Assembly (NCBI GenBank): GCA_031769625.1 | Contig: JAUIMM010000701.1 | Location: forward strand, 62,001 to 126,000 | Source of the DNA: Taudactylus pleione | Lineage: Eukaryota > Chordata > Amphibia > Anura > Myobatrachidae | Length of the DNA: 64,000 bases | Direction of reading: 5' to 3' | Part shown: piece by piece, positions 63,501 through 64,000 of the stretch | How the letters are laid out: each line of letters starts with the position of its first letter | How positions within the stretch are numbered: position 1 is the stretch's first letter | The notes under the pieces: generated by a model | Told to the model about the DNA's origin: nothing | The model's input: the letters and a program-made list of their open reading frames with translations, nothing else | Databases searched by the model: none | Program-made: the position numbers and the translations under genes

Positions 63501-63720
63501 GCACAAGTACCTCCTCCCACATAAAACTGAGGAATTAAGCACAGGACCATAGAGCAAACAAAGTAGACAATGAGTTGTTCAGTATGTTGCAGGGTCAGCA
63601 GGTTATAGAGCGTTGCCTTTTGTTTTCTATTGTAACATACCCATAGAGCTCTCTGGCTGCTGCCAAAATTGTTGATGTTTTTCCAGTTCCGGGTGGCCCA
63701 TAGAATAGAAGATTAGGGAG
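12472..63720 (-). CDS. RFC4: RFC4, replication factor C subunit 4 (8 exons, 5' end outside window)
   Basis: RFC4 is an AAA+ subunit of the nuclear clamp loader RFC1-5, which opens PCNA and loads it on primer ends. The same small subunits serve in the RAD17, CTF18 and ATAD5 complexes. Exons (minus strand): 63720-63641, 61627-61508, 55118-54975, 38287-38167, 36158-36033, 13878-13798, 13010-12894, 12567-12472. All have GT-AG borders and the phases join without a break. Together they give 885 nt, 294 residues plus stop. Walker A (GPPGTGKT), Walker B (ILDEAD), the RFC-type SRC motif (LTSRC), a sensor-2-like GDLRKA and the C-terminal collar helices appear in order. Vertebrate RFC4 is about 360 residues, so ~70 N-terminal residues are missing to the right. 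The gene is intact as far as visible. Confidence 0.96.
12894..13010 (-). CDS. RFC4: RFC4 coding exon, collar domain
   Basis: 117 bp, 39 codons, phase 0 at both ends. Acceptor CTCCCCACAG, donor GTAAGT. The translation begins [20 protein letters not shown] and ends AIIAEKLA, part of the helical C-terminal collar that holds the pentamer together. Confidence 0.95.
13056..13627. mobile_element. MITE in an RFC4 intron, built from hairpins
   Basis: Terminal inverted repeats GGGCCTATGTA and TACATAGGTCCC bound a 572-bp non-coding unit. Inside lie a long hairpin near 13366-13400, another at 13451-13492 whose arms begin CAGATCGTAG and end GCGATCTG, and a perfect 40-bp palindrome at 13561-13600 centred on CTGCAG. 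The family was not identified. Confidence 0.7.
13798..13878 (-). CDS. RFC4: RFC4 coding exon
   Basis: 81 bp, 27 codons, phase 0. Acceptor ACGCTTTAG, donor GTAAGA. The translation starts [20 protein letters not shown] and ends KLETVVK, linking the AAA+ lid to the collar. A 22-kb intron filled with transposons precedes it. Confidence 0.95.
13879..15220. repeat. Degenerate tandem repeat, interrupted by a MITE
   Basis: Related segments recur at about 14196, 14363 and 15030, possibly also 15175. Each has GTAGTGCGCC(T/C)AAGGC- or GTGCTCAAGATGGC-like cores, then CCTC and later a (G/T)ATGAA(C/T/A)AAT-like part. The spacing is 150-250 bp once the inserted MITE at 14498-14915 is removed. It looks like an old, diverged tandem array and encodes nothing convincing. 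Confidence 0.45.
14498..14915. mobile_element. Tigger/pogo-type MITE (MER2-like)
   Basis: Terminal inverted repeats CAGGTTGAGTCTCCCATATC and GATATGGGAGACTCAACCTG are flanked on both sides by TA, the target duplication of the Tc1/mariner superfamily. The interior (CCAAAATGCTTGGGACCAG, TAATGAGA.ATCTTGGG, two CACACAGCCTG.A copies) resembles the MER2 family of pogo/Tigger elements known from mammals. It is about 418 bp and non-autonomous. Confidence 0.8.
15221..15880. other. Intron sequence with repeat fragments, no gene
   Basis: A T-tract at ~15211-15232, a duplicated segment with TTAAGGCCATTTTYGGCTT (near 15325 and 15385), and a MITE end GGGGGAATTCAATTG at 15457 without its partner. No reading frame looks genuine. 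Confidence 0.5.
16333..16446 (-). repeat. ICR of DIRS copy C
   Basis: The left half (16333-16397) is the reverse complement of the outermost left end (15885-15946). The right half (16400-16446) is the reverse complement of the outermost right end (21848-21894): both read TTTCTACATCAGGGTCCATA. It therefore equals the two ends joined, as expected for the circular-junction template of DIRS elements. A palindrome with arms GAGATA (16365-16370) and TATCTC (16391-16396) marks the junction side. Confidence 0.88.
16465..17710 (-). pseudogene. DIRS copy C tyrosine recombinase, broken
   Basis: Minus-strand pieces 17708-17418, 17352-17080, 17201-16998, 16980-16762, 16783-16538 and 16755-16465 together rebuild the layout seen in copy F. 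They include [24 protein letters not shown]-like strands ([20 protein letters not shown]), [20 protein letters not shown] and the tail [14 protein letters not shown] with the catalytic-Tyr region. The H-x-x-R signature appears as HSLL in one piece, so the Arg seems lost. Confidence 0.75.
17644..18965 (-). pseudogene. DIRS copy C RT, RNase H and linker domain, broken
   Basis: Frame 18960-18601 carries [20 protein letters not shown]. Frame 18737-18099 carries RT with the intact [13 protein letters not shown] box, the thumb and [10 protein letters not shown], where His replaces the first RNase H Asp. Frame 18477-17644 continues RNase H ([32 protein letters not shown]) and passes without a break into the linker domain ([37 protein letters not shown]). 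This shows that RNase H and the linker share one frame in the ancestral element. Frame changes between pieces inactivate it. Confidence 0.8.
19095..19551 (+). mobile_element. L2/CR1-type LINE 3' tail ending in an AAT microsatellite
   Basis: Sequence unrelated to DIRS interrupts copy C. It starts near CTACAAATCTTCAAACGGGC, passes through CTCAAGACCCACTACTTCAT, and ends with GTAAGGCGCTGCGGAACACT, TGGCGCCATATAAATAAAGG and about nine AAT units (19524-19551). This GGCGC..ATATAAATAA tail with a short microsatellite is typical of L2-like LINEs and derived SINEs in frogs and fish. It lacks RT and was probably copied by another LINE's machinery. Confidence 0.7.
19552..21125 (-). pseudogene. DIRS copy C gag-like ORF and RT start, broken
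   Basis: Pieces 21083-20706, 20623-20291 and 20343-19888 match the copy F gag-like protein: [87 protein letters not shown]. The N-terminal zinc-ribbon half (a CTAC-type pair) is encoded near 21100. From about 19800 to 19552 the RT N-terminus follows ([36 protein letters not shown]). A plus-strand frame at 19619-20320 across this region is a shadow. Confidence 0.75.
22055..22255. mobile_element. hAT-type MITE
   Basis: Terminal inverted repeats CAGGTTCTCAAACTCGGTCC and GTTTGAGAGTCACTG, with a further internal inverted pair GTCCTCAGGAC(C) and GTCCTGAGGAC. Flanking octamers CTAGAGCA and TCAGAGAA share AGAG and may be a degraded 8-bp target duplication. A related half copy lies at 41933-42056. 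Confidence 0.7.
22495..22692. mobile_element. Palindromic MITE
   Basis: The inverted ends GGGCTTTATTTACAAAGC and GCTTTATAAATAAAGCCC extend inward through CGGCTTTTGTA/TACAAAAGCC and AGCAATCG/GAAGCAGC. It is about 198 bp and non-coding. Confidence 0.7.
22693..23088. other. Intron, no gene recognised
   Basis: No open frame or named repeat of note. Bases 23030-23088 (AACAAGGTGCTGGTGTGCC) look like a common interspersed repeat but could not be assigned. Confidence 0.5.
23089..23102 (+). repeat. Left 14-bp direct repeat flanking the PLE
   Basis: ATGTCGTCATAACC here and at 27647-27660 in the same orientation. It is the likely target-site duplication. About 80 bp separate this copy from the start of the left arm; that spacer has no counterpart at the right end. 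Confidence 0.6.
23185..24218 (-). repeat. Left inverted arm (pLTR-like) of the PLE
   Basis: The reverse complement of 26619-27650, with only scattered differences. Read on the minus strand it has a 91-codon open frame at 23503-23228 ([20 protein letters not shown] at its start), repeated on the right arm as a 74-codon frame. It carries a hammerhead-like motif at 23857-23910. The short frame has no recognised domain. The inner border lies where CTTAGTGCTCTTTTTT stops matching. Confidence 0.85.
23857..23910 (-). ncRNA. Hammerhead-like ribozyme motif, left arm
   Basis: The minus strand reads stem I (GCUUUA, bulge GACA, CACC), the core CUGAGGA, a short stem II with GAC/GUC, GAAAC, a minimal stem III, then the 3' stem I strand GGUGUAAAGC. 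Pairing of both stem I parts is exact. In this copy the bases before the cleavage site read AUU instead of GUU. Stem II has only three Watson-Crick pairs, so activity is uncertain. Type I hammerheads with tiny stem III are known in PLEs. Confidence 0.6.
24219..26135 (+). pseudogene. PLE reverse transcriptase with GIY-YIG endonuclease, broken
   Basis: Order: [19 protein letters not shown] (24268 on), frame damage near 24405-24568, then [36 protein letters not shown] and [13 protein letters not shown] to a lone in-frame TAG at 24950. The same frame continues from 24953 with the catalytic box [13 protein letters not shown] and the zinc-knuckle-like [11 protein letters not shown], and stops at 25811-25813. 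A frameshift there, apparently two bases lost in an A-run, separates the GIY-YIG domain. That reads [20 protein letters not shown], then an Arg-rich ERLSEHVRN and a Glu in [10 protein letters not shown], ending [12 protein letters not shown] at 26135. All expected domains of an endonuclease-bearing PLE are present; at least three lesions break the frame. Confidence 0.9.
26619..27650 (+). repeat. Right inverted arm (pLTR-like) of the PLE
   Basis: The inverted copy of 23185-24218, starting at GAAAAAAGAGCACTAAG and ending at CTCATTTTATGTATAT. Differences from the left arm are few, for example ACACG against ACGCA after the ribozyme core, so the arms are about equally old or have been homogenised. 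It contains the second hammerhead-like motif and the short frame 27336-27560. Confidence 0.85.
26929..26982 (+). ncRNA. Hammerhead-like ribozyme motif, right arm
   Basis: Stem I 5' strand GCUUUA-GACA-CACC (26929-26942), core CUGAGGA (26943-26949), a stem II hairpin with GAC/GUC, GAAA (26963-26966), C, then GUU with predicted cleavage after 26972, and stem I 3' strand GGUGUAAAGC (26973-26982). The conserved CUGANGA and GAAA boxes are intact. Stem II is short, with a G-A mismatch, which is the main doubt about activity. Confidence 0.65.
27661..28051. other. Intron, no gene; TTTC microsatellite at its end
   Basis: Only a short simple repeat (TTTC)n at about 28014-28036 and non-coding sequence were seen. 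Confidence 0.5.
28052..28901. mobile_element. Long MITE with AATTGAATA-type ends
   Basis: Ends GGGGCATATTCAATTCCAGG and AATTGAATACGGCCC are inverted matches. The subterminal parts also pair (GCGAAAAGTC at the left, ACTTTTCCGC and GATACTTTTCC at the right). About 850 bp with no transposase frame; it is probably a deletion derivative of a DNA transposon. Confidence 0.65.
29243..29838. mobile_element. MITE with GCCTGATTCAGAGC ends
   Basis: Inverted ends AGCCTGATTCAGAGC and GCTCTGAATCAGGCCC, flanked by ATA on both sides (a possible TA/ATA target duplication). The interior has self-complementary TCGCTATTTGCGGTCGTTCG-like blocks. The same terminal motif closes the repeat at 40757-41219. Confidence 0.7.
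30012..30339. mobile_element. MITE with GGCCCATACAC ends
   Basis: Inverted ends CGGCCCATACAC and GTGTATGGCCGG. It contains AAGATTTACGGTTTTTCC-like self-pairing (TCTTACGG / CCGTAAGA). Its middle and right part match the fragment at window positions 1-152. Confidence 0.7.
30640..31050 (+). pseudogene. PLE remnant: GIY-YIG domain
   Basis: One frame from 30646 reads [20 protein letters not shown], then [10 protein letters not shown], two stops, [10 protein letters not shown], a stop and KREAFWIF, a stop and LGKLSPQ to about 30890. These are the YIG-like strand, the Arg/His helix and the catalytic-Glu helix of the PLE nuclease. Four or more stops make it dead. It belongs to a different PLE lineage from the foldback copy, as it has REAFWI and LSPQ where that copy has VEMQTM and VPRG. 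RT is absent. Confidence 0.7.
31051..31311. mobile_element. MITE with AAAGGTGCG ends
   Basis: Inverted ends AAAAGGTGCGAACAC and GTGTGTATGCACCTTT. The inside is rich in ATCGTT/AACGAT palindromes. It sits where the PLE remnant's 3' CUGAAGAAG-like ribozyme segment would continue, and so probably interrupts it. Confidence 0.6.
31312..31730. other. Intron, no gene recognised
   Basis: AT-rich intron without a plausible frame or recognised repeat. Confidence 0.5.
32057..32168 (-). repeat. ICR of DIRS copy D
   Basis: Contains the reverse complement of the left end (CCCTATGGACTTCGTAGAAA, then GAGATA at 32089-32094 and TATCTC at 32115-32120), followed by the reverse complement of the right end (TTCTACTTCAGAGTCCATAG). 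It matches the joined ends, as in copy C. Confidence 0.85.
32189..33400 (-). pseudogene. DIRS copy D tyrosine recombinase, broken
   Basis: The C-terminal part of frame 33991-32711 reads [40 protein letters not shown] and [17 protein letters not shown] with the first catalytic Arg. After a frameshift, frames 32700-32386 and 32458-32189 carry [20 protein letters not shown], then [20 protein letters not shown] with H-x-x-R and [14 protein letters not shown] with the expected Tyr. All catalytic residues are present, but in two or three frames. Confidence 0.8.
33400..34445 (-). pseudogene. DIRS copy D RT 3' part, RNase H and linker domain, broken
   Basis: Frame 34122-33700 has the RT thumb end ([20 protein letters not shown]) and RNase H ([14 protein letters not shown] with Asp, [13 protein letters not shown] with Glu, [16 protein letters not shown] with Asp). 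Frames 33991-32711 and 33570-33157 continue with [20 protein letters not shown], then [20 protein letters not shown] and [20 protein letters not shown]. The RT palm 5' of the YLDD box is deleted. Confidence 0.8.
34446..34660 (-). pseudogene. DIRS copy D gag-like N-terminus
   Basis: The minus frame from about 34653 reads [20 protein letters not shown], then [14 protein letters not shown]: a CxxC...CxxC zinc-ribbon-like pair in the same place as in copy F. After a frame change, [20 protein letters not shown] follows before the deletion joint. Confidence 0.65.
36033..36158 (-). CDS. RFC4: RFC4 coding exon, AAA+ lid
   Basis: 126 bp, 42 codons, phase 0. Acceptor TTTTTCTAG, donor GTAAAT. The translation begins [20 protein letters not shown] and ends VITEIAG. 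GDLRKA carries the sensor-2-like arginine of the lid. The stretch 35669-36032 upstream on the plus strand is plain intron. Confidence 0.95.
36386..37862 (+). mobile_element. Tc1-type DNA transposon, right end truncated
   Basis: Starts with CAGTCAGGTGCATAAATATT after a TA (36384-36385). The subterminal inverted copies GGTAATTACATCCAAATCAG (from 36514) and its complement (to 37861) bracket the gene. The match stops at about 37862, so the outer ~120 bp of the right end are gone and this copy could not be excised normally. It inserted into a MITE-like sequence (GGGTATACACTGGC at 36303). The bases after it, 37863-38166, hold no gene. Confidence 0.9.
36728..37747 (+). CDS. Tc1-type transposase, open but with small deletions
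   Basis: A 339-residue open frame. The N-terminal paired-like DNA-binding region has two HTH units ([20 protein letters not shown], then GRPRKITV as AT-hook-like linker and [10 protein letters not shown]). The DDE domain has Asp in [10 protein letters not shown], Asp in [11 protein letters not shown] and Glu in [11 protein letters not shown], ending FATKY. From knowledge of the family, it appears to lack about five residues in the first HTH (KTSTVWNIL), about five after GGGIVMA, and one near REFKAKKW. All these losses are in frame. It is probably inactive despite the long frame. The start was chosen at the first ATG giving a near full-length protein. Confidence 0.88.
   Translation: MRSTLNMRFKELSLSVKQAIIRLKNQNKPIRDIAKTSTVWNILKKKECIGELSNIKRPGRPRKITVVDDRRIISLMKKNPFATVGQIKNTLQEVGVYVSKSTIKRRLHKSEYRGFTTRCKQLVCHKNRQTRLEFAKHHLKKPLQFWNNILWTDETKISLYQRGGKRRVWRRKGTAHDPKHTTSSVKHGGGIVMAANGTGSLVFMDDVTADKSRMNSEVFRAILYAHIQSNASELIGRRFTVQMDNDPKHTAKATREFKAKKWNVMQWPSQSPDLNPTEHAFHLIKTKLKGKCPKNKQELKTFAVEDWQSITRDETQRLVMSMRSRLQAVIACKGFATKY
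38167..38287 (-). CDS. RFC4: RFC4 coding exon with SRC motif
   Basis: 121 bp; the first base completes an Arg codon (AG|A), then 40 codons. Acceptor TTCTTTTAG, donor GTAACT. The translation reads [20 protein letters not shown] at its start and KENVNITNE at its end. SRC is the arginine-finger motif of RFC small subunits, acting on ATP bound in the neighbouring subunit. Confidence 0.95.
38288..39032. other. Intron, no gene; long T tract
   Basis: A T tract of about 23 bases at 38561-38583. Otherwise AT-rich intron without recognisable elements. Confidence 0.5.
39033..39395. mobile_element. Palindromic MITE, family shared with 53781-53970
   Basis: Arms at 39084-39175 and 39300-39392 are inverted copies: AAAATGCATCTAAGTCACAA with TTGCAACTTAGATGCATGTT, and GACTAGGATGCACCAGCAGA with its counterpart. 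The left flank TCTGCAGTCGCGC matches 53801-53813. Non-coding. Confidence 0.65.
39396..40756. repeat. Intron with interspersed repeats and one strong hairpin
   Basis: The hairpin at 39661-39731 has 30-bp arms with three mismatches (GAGGAGCTGTCACAGTACCA and its complement). Around 39910-39960, GTGGCGGATCCAGGGGG with a G-run matches a very common vertebrate repeat motif. Around 40350-40420, TTTTAAGCTGGCTCCTAGAT is a further dispersed repeat. No gene was recognised. Confidence 0.5.
40757..41219. mobile_element. MITE made of consecutive palindromes
   Basis: The left end GGGGGTCATTCAGACCCGC and right end GCTCTGAATCAGGCCC are loosely inverted. Inside, four palindromes follow one another: 40899-40950 (21-bp perfect arms), 40963-40998 (around TTCCATGGAA), 41008-41035 (around CACTAGTG, 28 bp perfect) and 41036-41070 (16-bp perfect arms). 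The 174-codon frame at 40825-41349 crosses these and is not a gene. Confidence 0.65.
41220..41932. other. Intron, no gene; A tract
   Basis: An A tract at about 41446-41466. Bases 41580-41880 look like a decayed element (a short frame runs through it), but nothing could be identified. Confidence 0.45.
41933..42056. mobile_element. hAT-type MITE, left half only
   Basis: CAGTTTCCCAAACTCATTCC, then CAGGTCTACTCACAGAAACA and TTAGCACCACCTGTGAATCT resemble the left half of the hAT MITE at 22055-22255. The right half is missing where DIRS copy H begins. Confidence 0.6.
42200..42412. mobile_element. MITE nested in DIRS copy H
   Basis: The ends GGGTGTACACACTG and CCGTGTGTACGCATC are inverted. The interior contains GATATCTAGGATAGATATC and other ATCGAT-rich palindromes. 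DIRS sequence continues on both sides (GTAGTGCAGGAC before, CAGCCCAGG after). Confidence 0.6.
42600..42705 (-). repeat. ICR of DIRS copy H
   Basis: CCCTGTGTCTCCTAAGGAAT and GGATTTA..GGTAAGCACA are the reverse complement of the left end at 42060-42115. They are followed by CCTCCATAGGGGACACAGAC, which would be the reverse complement of the lost right end. The palindrome arms are GGATTTA and TAAATCTCC. Confidence 0.75.
42706..43728 (-). pseudogene. DIRS copy H tyrosine recombinase, broken
   Basis: Frame 43464-43039 reads [20 protein letters not shown] (first catalytic Arg region), [20 protein letters not shown] and [20 protein letters not shown]. Frame 42968-42624 then reads [20 protein letters not shown] and [20 protein letters not shown] with the Tyr region. 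The segment with H-x-x-R is damaged between them (around 42960-43040). Confidence 0.8.
43729..44700 (+). mobile_element. PLE remnant: nuclease C-terminus and 3' region
   Basis: The frame 43745-43831 reads [20 protein letters not shown], then DFELKWFL and a stop. This is the very C-terminus of PLE GIY-YIG proteins; compare [12 protein letters not shown] in the foldback copy. AT-rich 3' sequence follows, then a hammerhead-like motif at 44526-44570. The RT and most of the nuclease are lost at the junction with DIRS copy H. Confidence 0.7.
44526..44570 (+). ncRNA. Degenerate hammerhead-like motif
   Basis: UUGAGAAA, a perfect stem II (GGGAC, loop CAGGA, GUCCC), GAAAC, then GAGUU and GGGAGUC. It looks like a PLE hammerhead, but the core is UUGAGAA where CUGANGA is required, and stem I pairing is weak (CCUCC with GGAGG). 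It is probably inactive. Confidence 0.45.
44701..45583. other. Intron, no gene; A tract
   Basis: Possibly the outer part of the preceding PLE remnant. An A tract occupies about 45475-45499. Nothing else was recognised. Confidence 0.45.
45584..45931. mobile_element. Palindromic MITE with GGTGCGTACACAC ends
   Basis: Ends GGTGCGTACACACTGGGCGA and CTAGTGTGTATGCACC. The inside repeats ACGATATCGT-type palindromes, including GGACGACTGAACGATAACGA with its complement next to it. The ends are similar to those at 31051-31311 and 42200-42412. Confidence 0.7.
45932..46682. other. Intron, no gene recognised
   Basis: A 76-codon minus frame (46470-46240) has no recognised domain and is likely chance. No repeat was identified. 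Confidence 0.45.
47011..47121 (-). repeat. ICR of DIRS copy E
   Basis: CCCTGTGGACCCTATGGACT, the palindrome GAGATA (47042-47047) to TACCTC (47068-47073, one base off the usual TATCTC), then TTTTCTACTTCAGGGTCCAT. These are the reverse complements of the left and right outer ends. Confidence 0.82.
47130..48480 (-). pseudogene. DIRS copy E tyrosine recombinase and linker, broken
   Basis: Broken minus frames 48473-48129, 48132-47845, 48031-47750, 47757-47527 and 47408-47139 keep the order of copy [21 protein letters not shown] (linker), then [38 protein letters not shown] (first Arg region) and [13 protein letters not shown]. The catalytic Tyr region is not clearly readable. Confidence 0.65.
48500..49860 (-). 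pseudogene. DIRS copy E reverse transcriptase and RNase H, broken
   Basis: The pieces [20 protein letters not shown] (frame 49648-49445) and [24 protein letters not shown] (frame 49808-49290, corresponding to the [13 protein letters not shown] box) identify RT. RNase H and thumb traces continue to about 48600. Many frame changes are present. Confidence 0.65.
49861..51200 (-). pseudogene. DIRS copy E gag-like region, broken
   Basis: The piece [20 protein letters not shown] (from frame 50280-50068) matches [10 protein letters not shown] of copy F. The rest is recognisable only as the same order of short similarities. The leader to the 5' terminal repeat occupies 51200-52488, including GGCCGCCGGAGACCTCAGA shared with copy F. 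Confidence 0.6.
52489..54974. repeat. Intron with repeat fragments
   Basis: It holds a G/A-rich purine stretch (52541-52605), a half copy of the palindromic family of 39033-39395 at 53781-53970 (TGCTGCAGTCGCGCC, GCGCCGAATGTCTTTTT), a T tract at 54250-54269 and MITE-like GGGCTGATTCTGAATTGGA copies near 54288 and 54372. A 134-codon frame (52999-53403) has no recognised domain. No gene. Confidence 0.5.
54975..55118 (-). CDS. RFC4: RFC4 coding exon with Walker B
   Basis: 144 bp; phases join GA|C (Asp) upstream and AG|A (Arg) downstream. Acceptor TTTTGCAG, donor GTGAGT. The translation contains [20 protein letters not shown] with the Walker B DEAD residues, then [20 protein letters not shown]. 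The last part contains the sensor-1 asparagine region. Confidence 0.96.
55251..55440 (-). repeat. 3' terminal repeat of DIRS copy F with palindromic extension
   Basis: Bases from about 55288 on match the 5' terminal repeat in inverse. The outer 55251-55287 do not; they form the palindrome GAGATA (55255-55260), TGGTAAGAACTTACC, TATCTC (55281-55286). On the RFC4-sense strand it contains AAAGGTAAGTT, close to a 5' splice-site consensus. Confidence 0.85.
55586..55697 (-). repeat. ICR of DIRS copy F
   Basis: GGACCCTATGGACTTCGTAG with the palindrome (GAGATA 55618-55623, TATCTC 55644-55649), then TTTTCTACTTCAGGGTCCAT. It is the reverse complement of the left end followed by that of the right end, as in the other copies. 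Confidence 0.88.
55598..57157 (-). pseudogene. DIRS copy F linker domain and tyrosine recombinase, near-intact frame
   Basis: A 519-codon frame. Residues 1-92 hold a linker domain ([53 protein letters not shown]). Its plan resembles the Dam-like methylase region described in DIRS elements, with FPPIS in the place of a DPPY-type motif. The YR domain follows: N-terminal core-binding part about 130-250, catalytic Arg near 290 (ASARRVSDL), H417-x-x-R420 (HSTR), W443 and Tyr453 (RFYAFDTF). After residue 458 a frameshift alters the tail (other copies read FASQDASF). Upstream, a frameshift near 57215 separates it from RNase H. The frame's own ATG is unlikely to be the natural start. Confidence 0.85.
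56763..58676 (-). pseudogene. DIRS copy F reverse transcriptase/RNase H, frameshifted near its end
   Basis: A 637-codon frame. [22 protein letters not shown] (112-131), first Asp at 162 (VSLDIQDAY), [15 protein letters not shown] (193-207) and the YLDD box at 226-229 ([11 protein letters not shown]). Thumb to about 360. RNase H: Asp393 ([12 protein letters not shown]), Glu425 (INILELRAV), Asp450 ([17 protein letters not shown]). At about residue 488 (near 57215) the frame slips compared with copies C and D, which continue [15 protein letters not shown]. The last ~150 residues are therefore nonsense. All RT and three RNase H acidic residues are intact. The 497-codon frame 58569-57076 is a shadow of this one. 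Confidence 0.88.
58630..60168 (-). pseudogene. DIRS copy F gag-like protein, two frameshifts
   Basis: Starts [20 protein letters not shown] at 60168. Cysteines 17, 20, 35 and 38 (CRRC...CGRC) form a zinc-ribbon-like pair. A proline-rich middle with [14 protein letters not shown] and an acidic stretch follows. The C-terminal part ([16 protein letters not shown] at the end of frame 60168-59050; [17 protein letters not shown] in 59302-59000; [15 protein letters not shown] and [16 protein letters not shown] in 59010-58630) is split by two frameshifts. It ends in a basic tail ([19 protein letters not shown]). The protein is presumed to bind element RNA; the zinc pair is conserved in copies B, C and D. 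Confidence 0.8.
61182..61366 (-). repeat. 5' terminal repeat of DIRS copy F
   Basis: The inverse of 55288-55440: both carry the pieces GGATCCTGGATCC, CACCACGGAGTTAAAGC and AGCTGCTCCCAGGATGCAC. It lacks the palindromic extension of the 3' end. The bases 60170-61181 between it and gag are an untranslated leader. Confidence 0.85.
61508..61627 (-). CDS. RFC4: RFC4 coding exon after Walker A
   Basis: 120 bp; phases GG|A (Gly) upstream and GA|C (Asp) downstream. Acceptor TTGTTTACAG, donor GTAAGC. The translation reads [20 protein letters not shown], then [29 protein letters not shown] is a hallmark of RFC small subunits. Confidence 0.96.
61628..63640. repeat. Intron with two MITE-like repeats
   Basis: At 61815-62200 a GC-rich repeat has telomere-like CCCTAACCCT motifs between 61898 and 61990 and self-pairing CCGGGAGTCGGGCTCCCGG (62068-62086). 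At 62755-62944 a palindromic MITE has ends CTGGGGGAGATGTA and TACATCTGCCCCAG and inner arms AGAGTAGAGAAGTGGACCA with its complement. No gene was found in the remaining parts. Confidence 0.6.
63641..63720 (-). CDS. RFC4: RFC4 coding exon with Walker A
   Basis: 80 bp. Acceptor CTTCACTAG, donor GTATGT. The translation reads [20 protein letters not shown], then AARELYG, with the P-loop GPPGTGKT that binds ATP. It is the most upstream RFC4 exon in the window; the N-terminal exons lie beyond 64000. Confidence 0.96.
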
Positions 63721-63777
63721 CTAGTGAAGGAAGAAAAACAATAAAACAAGTAAACATACCAAAATAGCAATCCAGTA

Positions 63778-63799
63778 AAAAAAAAAAAAAAAAAAAAAT
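63778..63799 (+). repeat. A tract
   Basis: About 21 consecutive A bases just before DIRS copy G. Simple sequence with no gene. Confidence 0.7.
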
Positions 63800-63812
63800 T
63801 TATACACAAATA

Positions 63813-64000
63813 ATATGAGATATGGTAAGAACTTACCCTTGTTATCTCTATTTCTACGAAGTCCATAGGGTTCCACAGGATACCTTGGGTATAGGTGTGA
63901 CGTCAGTCGCTGGGCACCATAGAGTTAAGCTTTTCAGCCTCCCAGGATGCACTAGGGTCCCCCTCCTATACCCCGCCCCCGAGCCAAGGCACCTCAGTTA
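63813..64000 (-). mobile_element. DIRS-type retrotransposon copy G, 3' end only
   Basis: The 3' terminal repeat with palindrome GAGATA (63817-63822) to TATCTC (63843-63848), CGAAGTCCATAGGGTTCCAC, CCTCCCAGGATGCACTAGGG and CCCCGCCCCCGAGCC. It is closest to copy D. The rest of the element runs off the right edge. Orientation is minus, again sense with RFC4. Confidence 0.85.

Noticed and set aside
1..64000. tRNA, rRNA or snRNA genes
   Set aside because: No tRNA A/B box pair with a cloverleaf, rRNA core or snRNA motif was seen by eye. A tRNAscan or Rfam search would be decisive.

Overview
The window is vertebrate nuclear DNA, most likely from an anuran amphibian. It shows one spliced, highly conserved eukaryotic gene with GT-AG introns and nothing bacterial. 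The repeat mixture also points that way: several DIRS-type tyrosine-recombinase retrotransposons, Penelope-like elements (PLEs) with GIY-YIG domains and hammerhead-like motifs, a Tc1-type transposon, L1 and CR1/L2/Rex-type LINEs, and many short palindromic DNA transposons. The species assignment is inference from repeat content.

The host gene is RFC4 (replication factor C subunit 4), on the minus strand. Eight coding exons can be placed to the base, from 63720 down to the stop codon at 12472. They encode about 294 residues from just before the Walker A motif to the C-terminus. The first ~70 residues must lie beyond the right edge. The introns are packed with mobile elements, so the gene covers more than 51 kb.

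Layout: 1-152 truncated MITE; 590-2672 decayed DIRS copy A (+); 2693-4955 L1 relic (+); 4956-11455 DIRS copy B (+), split by a CR1/Rex-type LINE (-) at 7392-8744; 12385-13878 last three RFC4 exons; 13879-36032 a 22-kb intron with an old tandem repeat split by a Tigger-type MITE, DIRS C (-), a 4.5-kb foldback PLE, several MITEs, a PLE remnant and the internally deleted DIRS D (-); 36033-38287 two exons around a Tc1 copy with an open transposase frame; 38288-54974 an intron with palindrome-rich MITEs, DIRS H (-), a PLE 3' end and DIRS E (-); 54975-61627 two exons around DIRS F (-), the best preserved copy; 61628-63720 intron and Walker A exon; 63813-64000 the start of DIRS G (-).

No CRISPR, operon or defence system is present. 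The observations most worth a second look are these. (1) The DIRS 3' ends and internal complementary regions carry a terminal palindrome whose arms differ between subfamilies in a compensatory way. (2) The PLE is bracketed by ~1-kb inverted arms, each with a hammerhead-like motif, and by 14-bp direct repeats. (3) All six DIRS insertions in RFC4 introns lie in the sense orientation, and most of them present consensus-like 5' splice sites on the transcribed strand.
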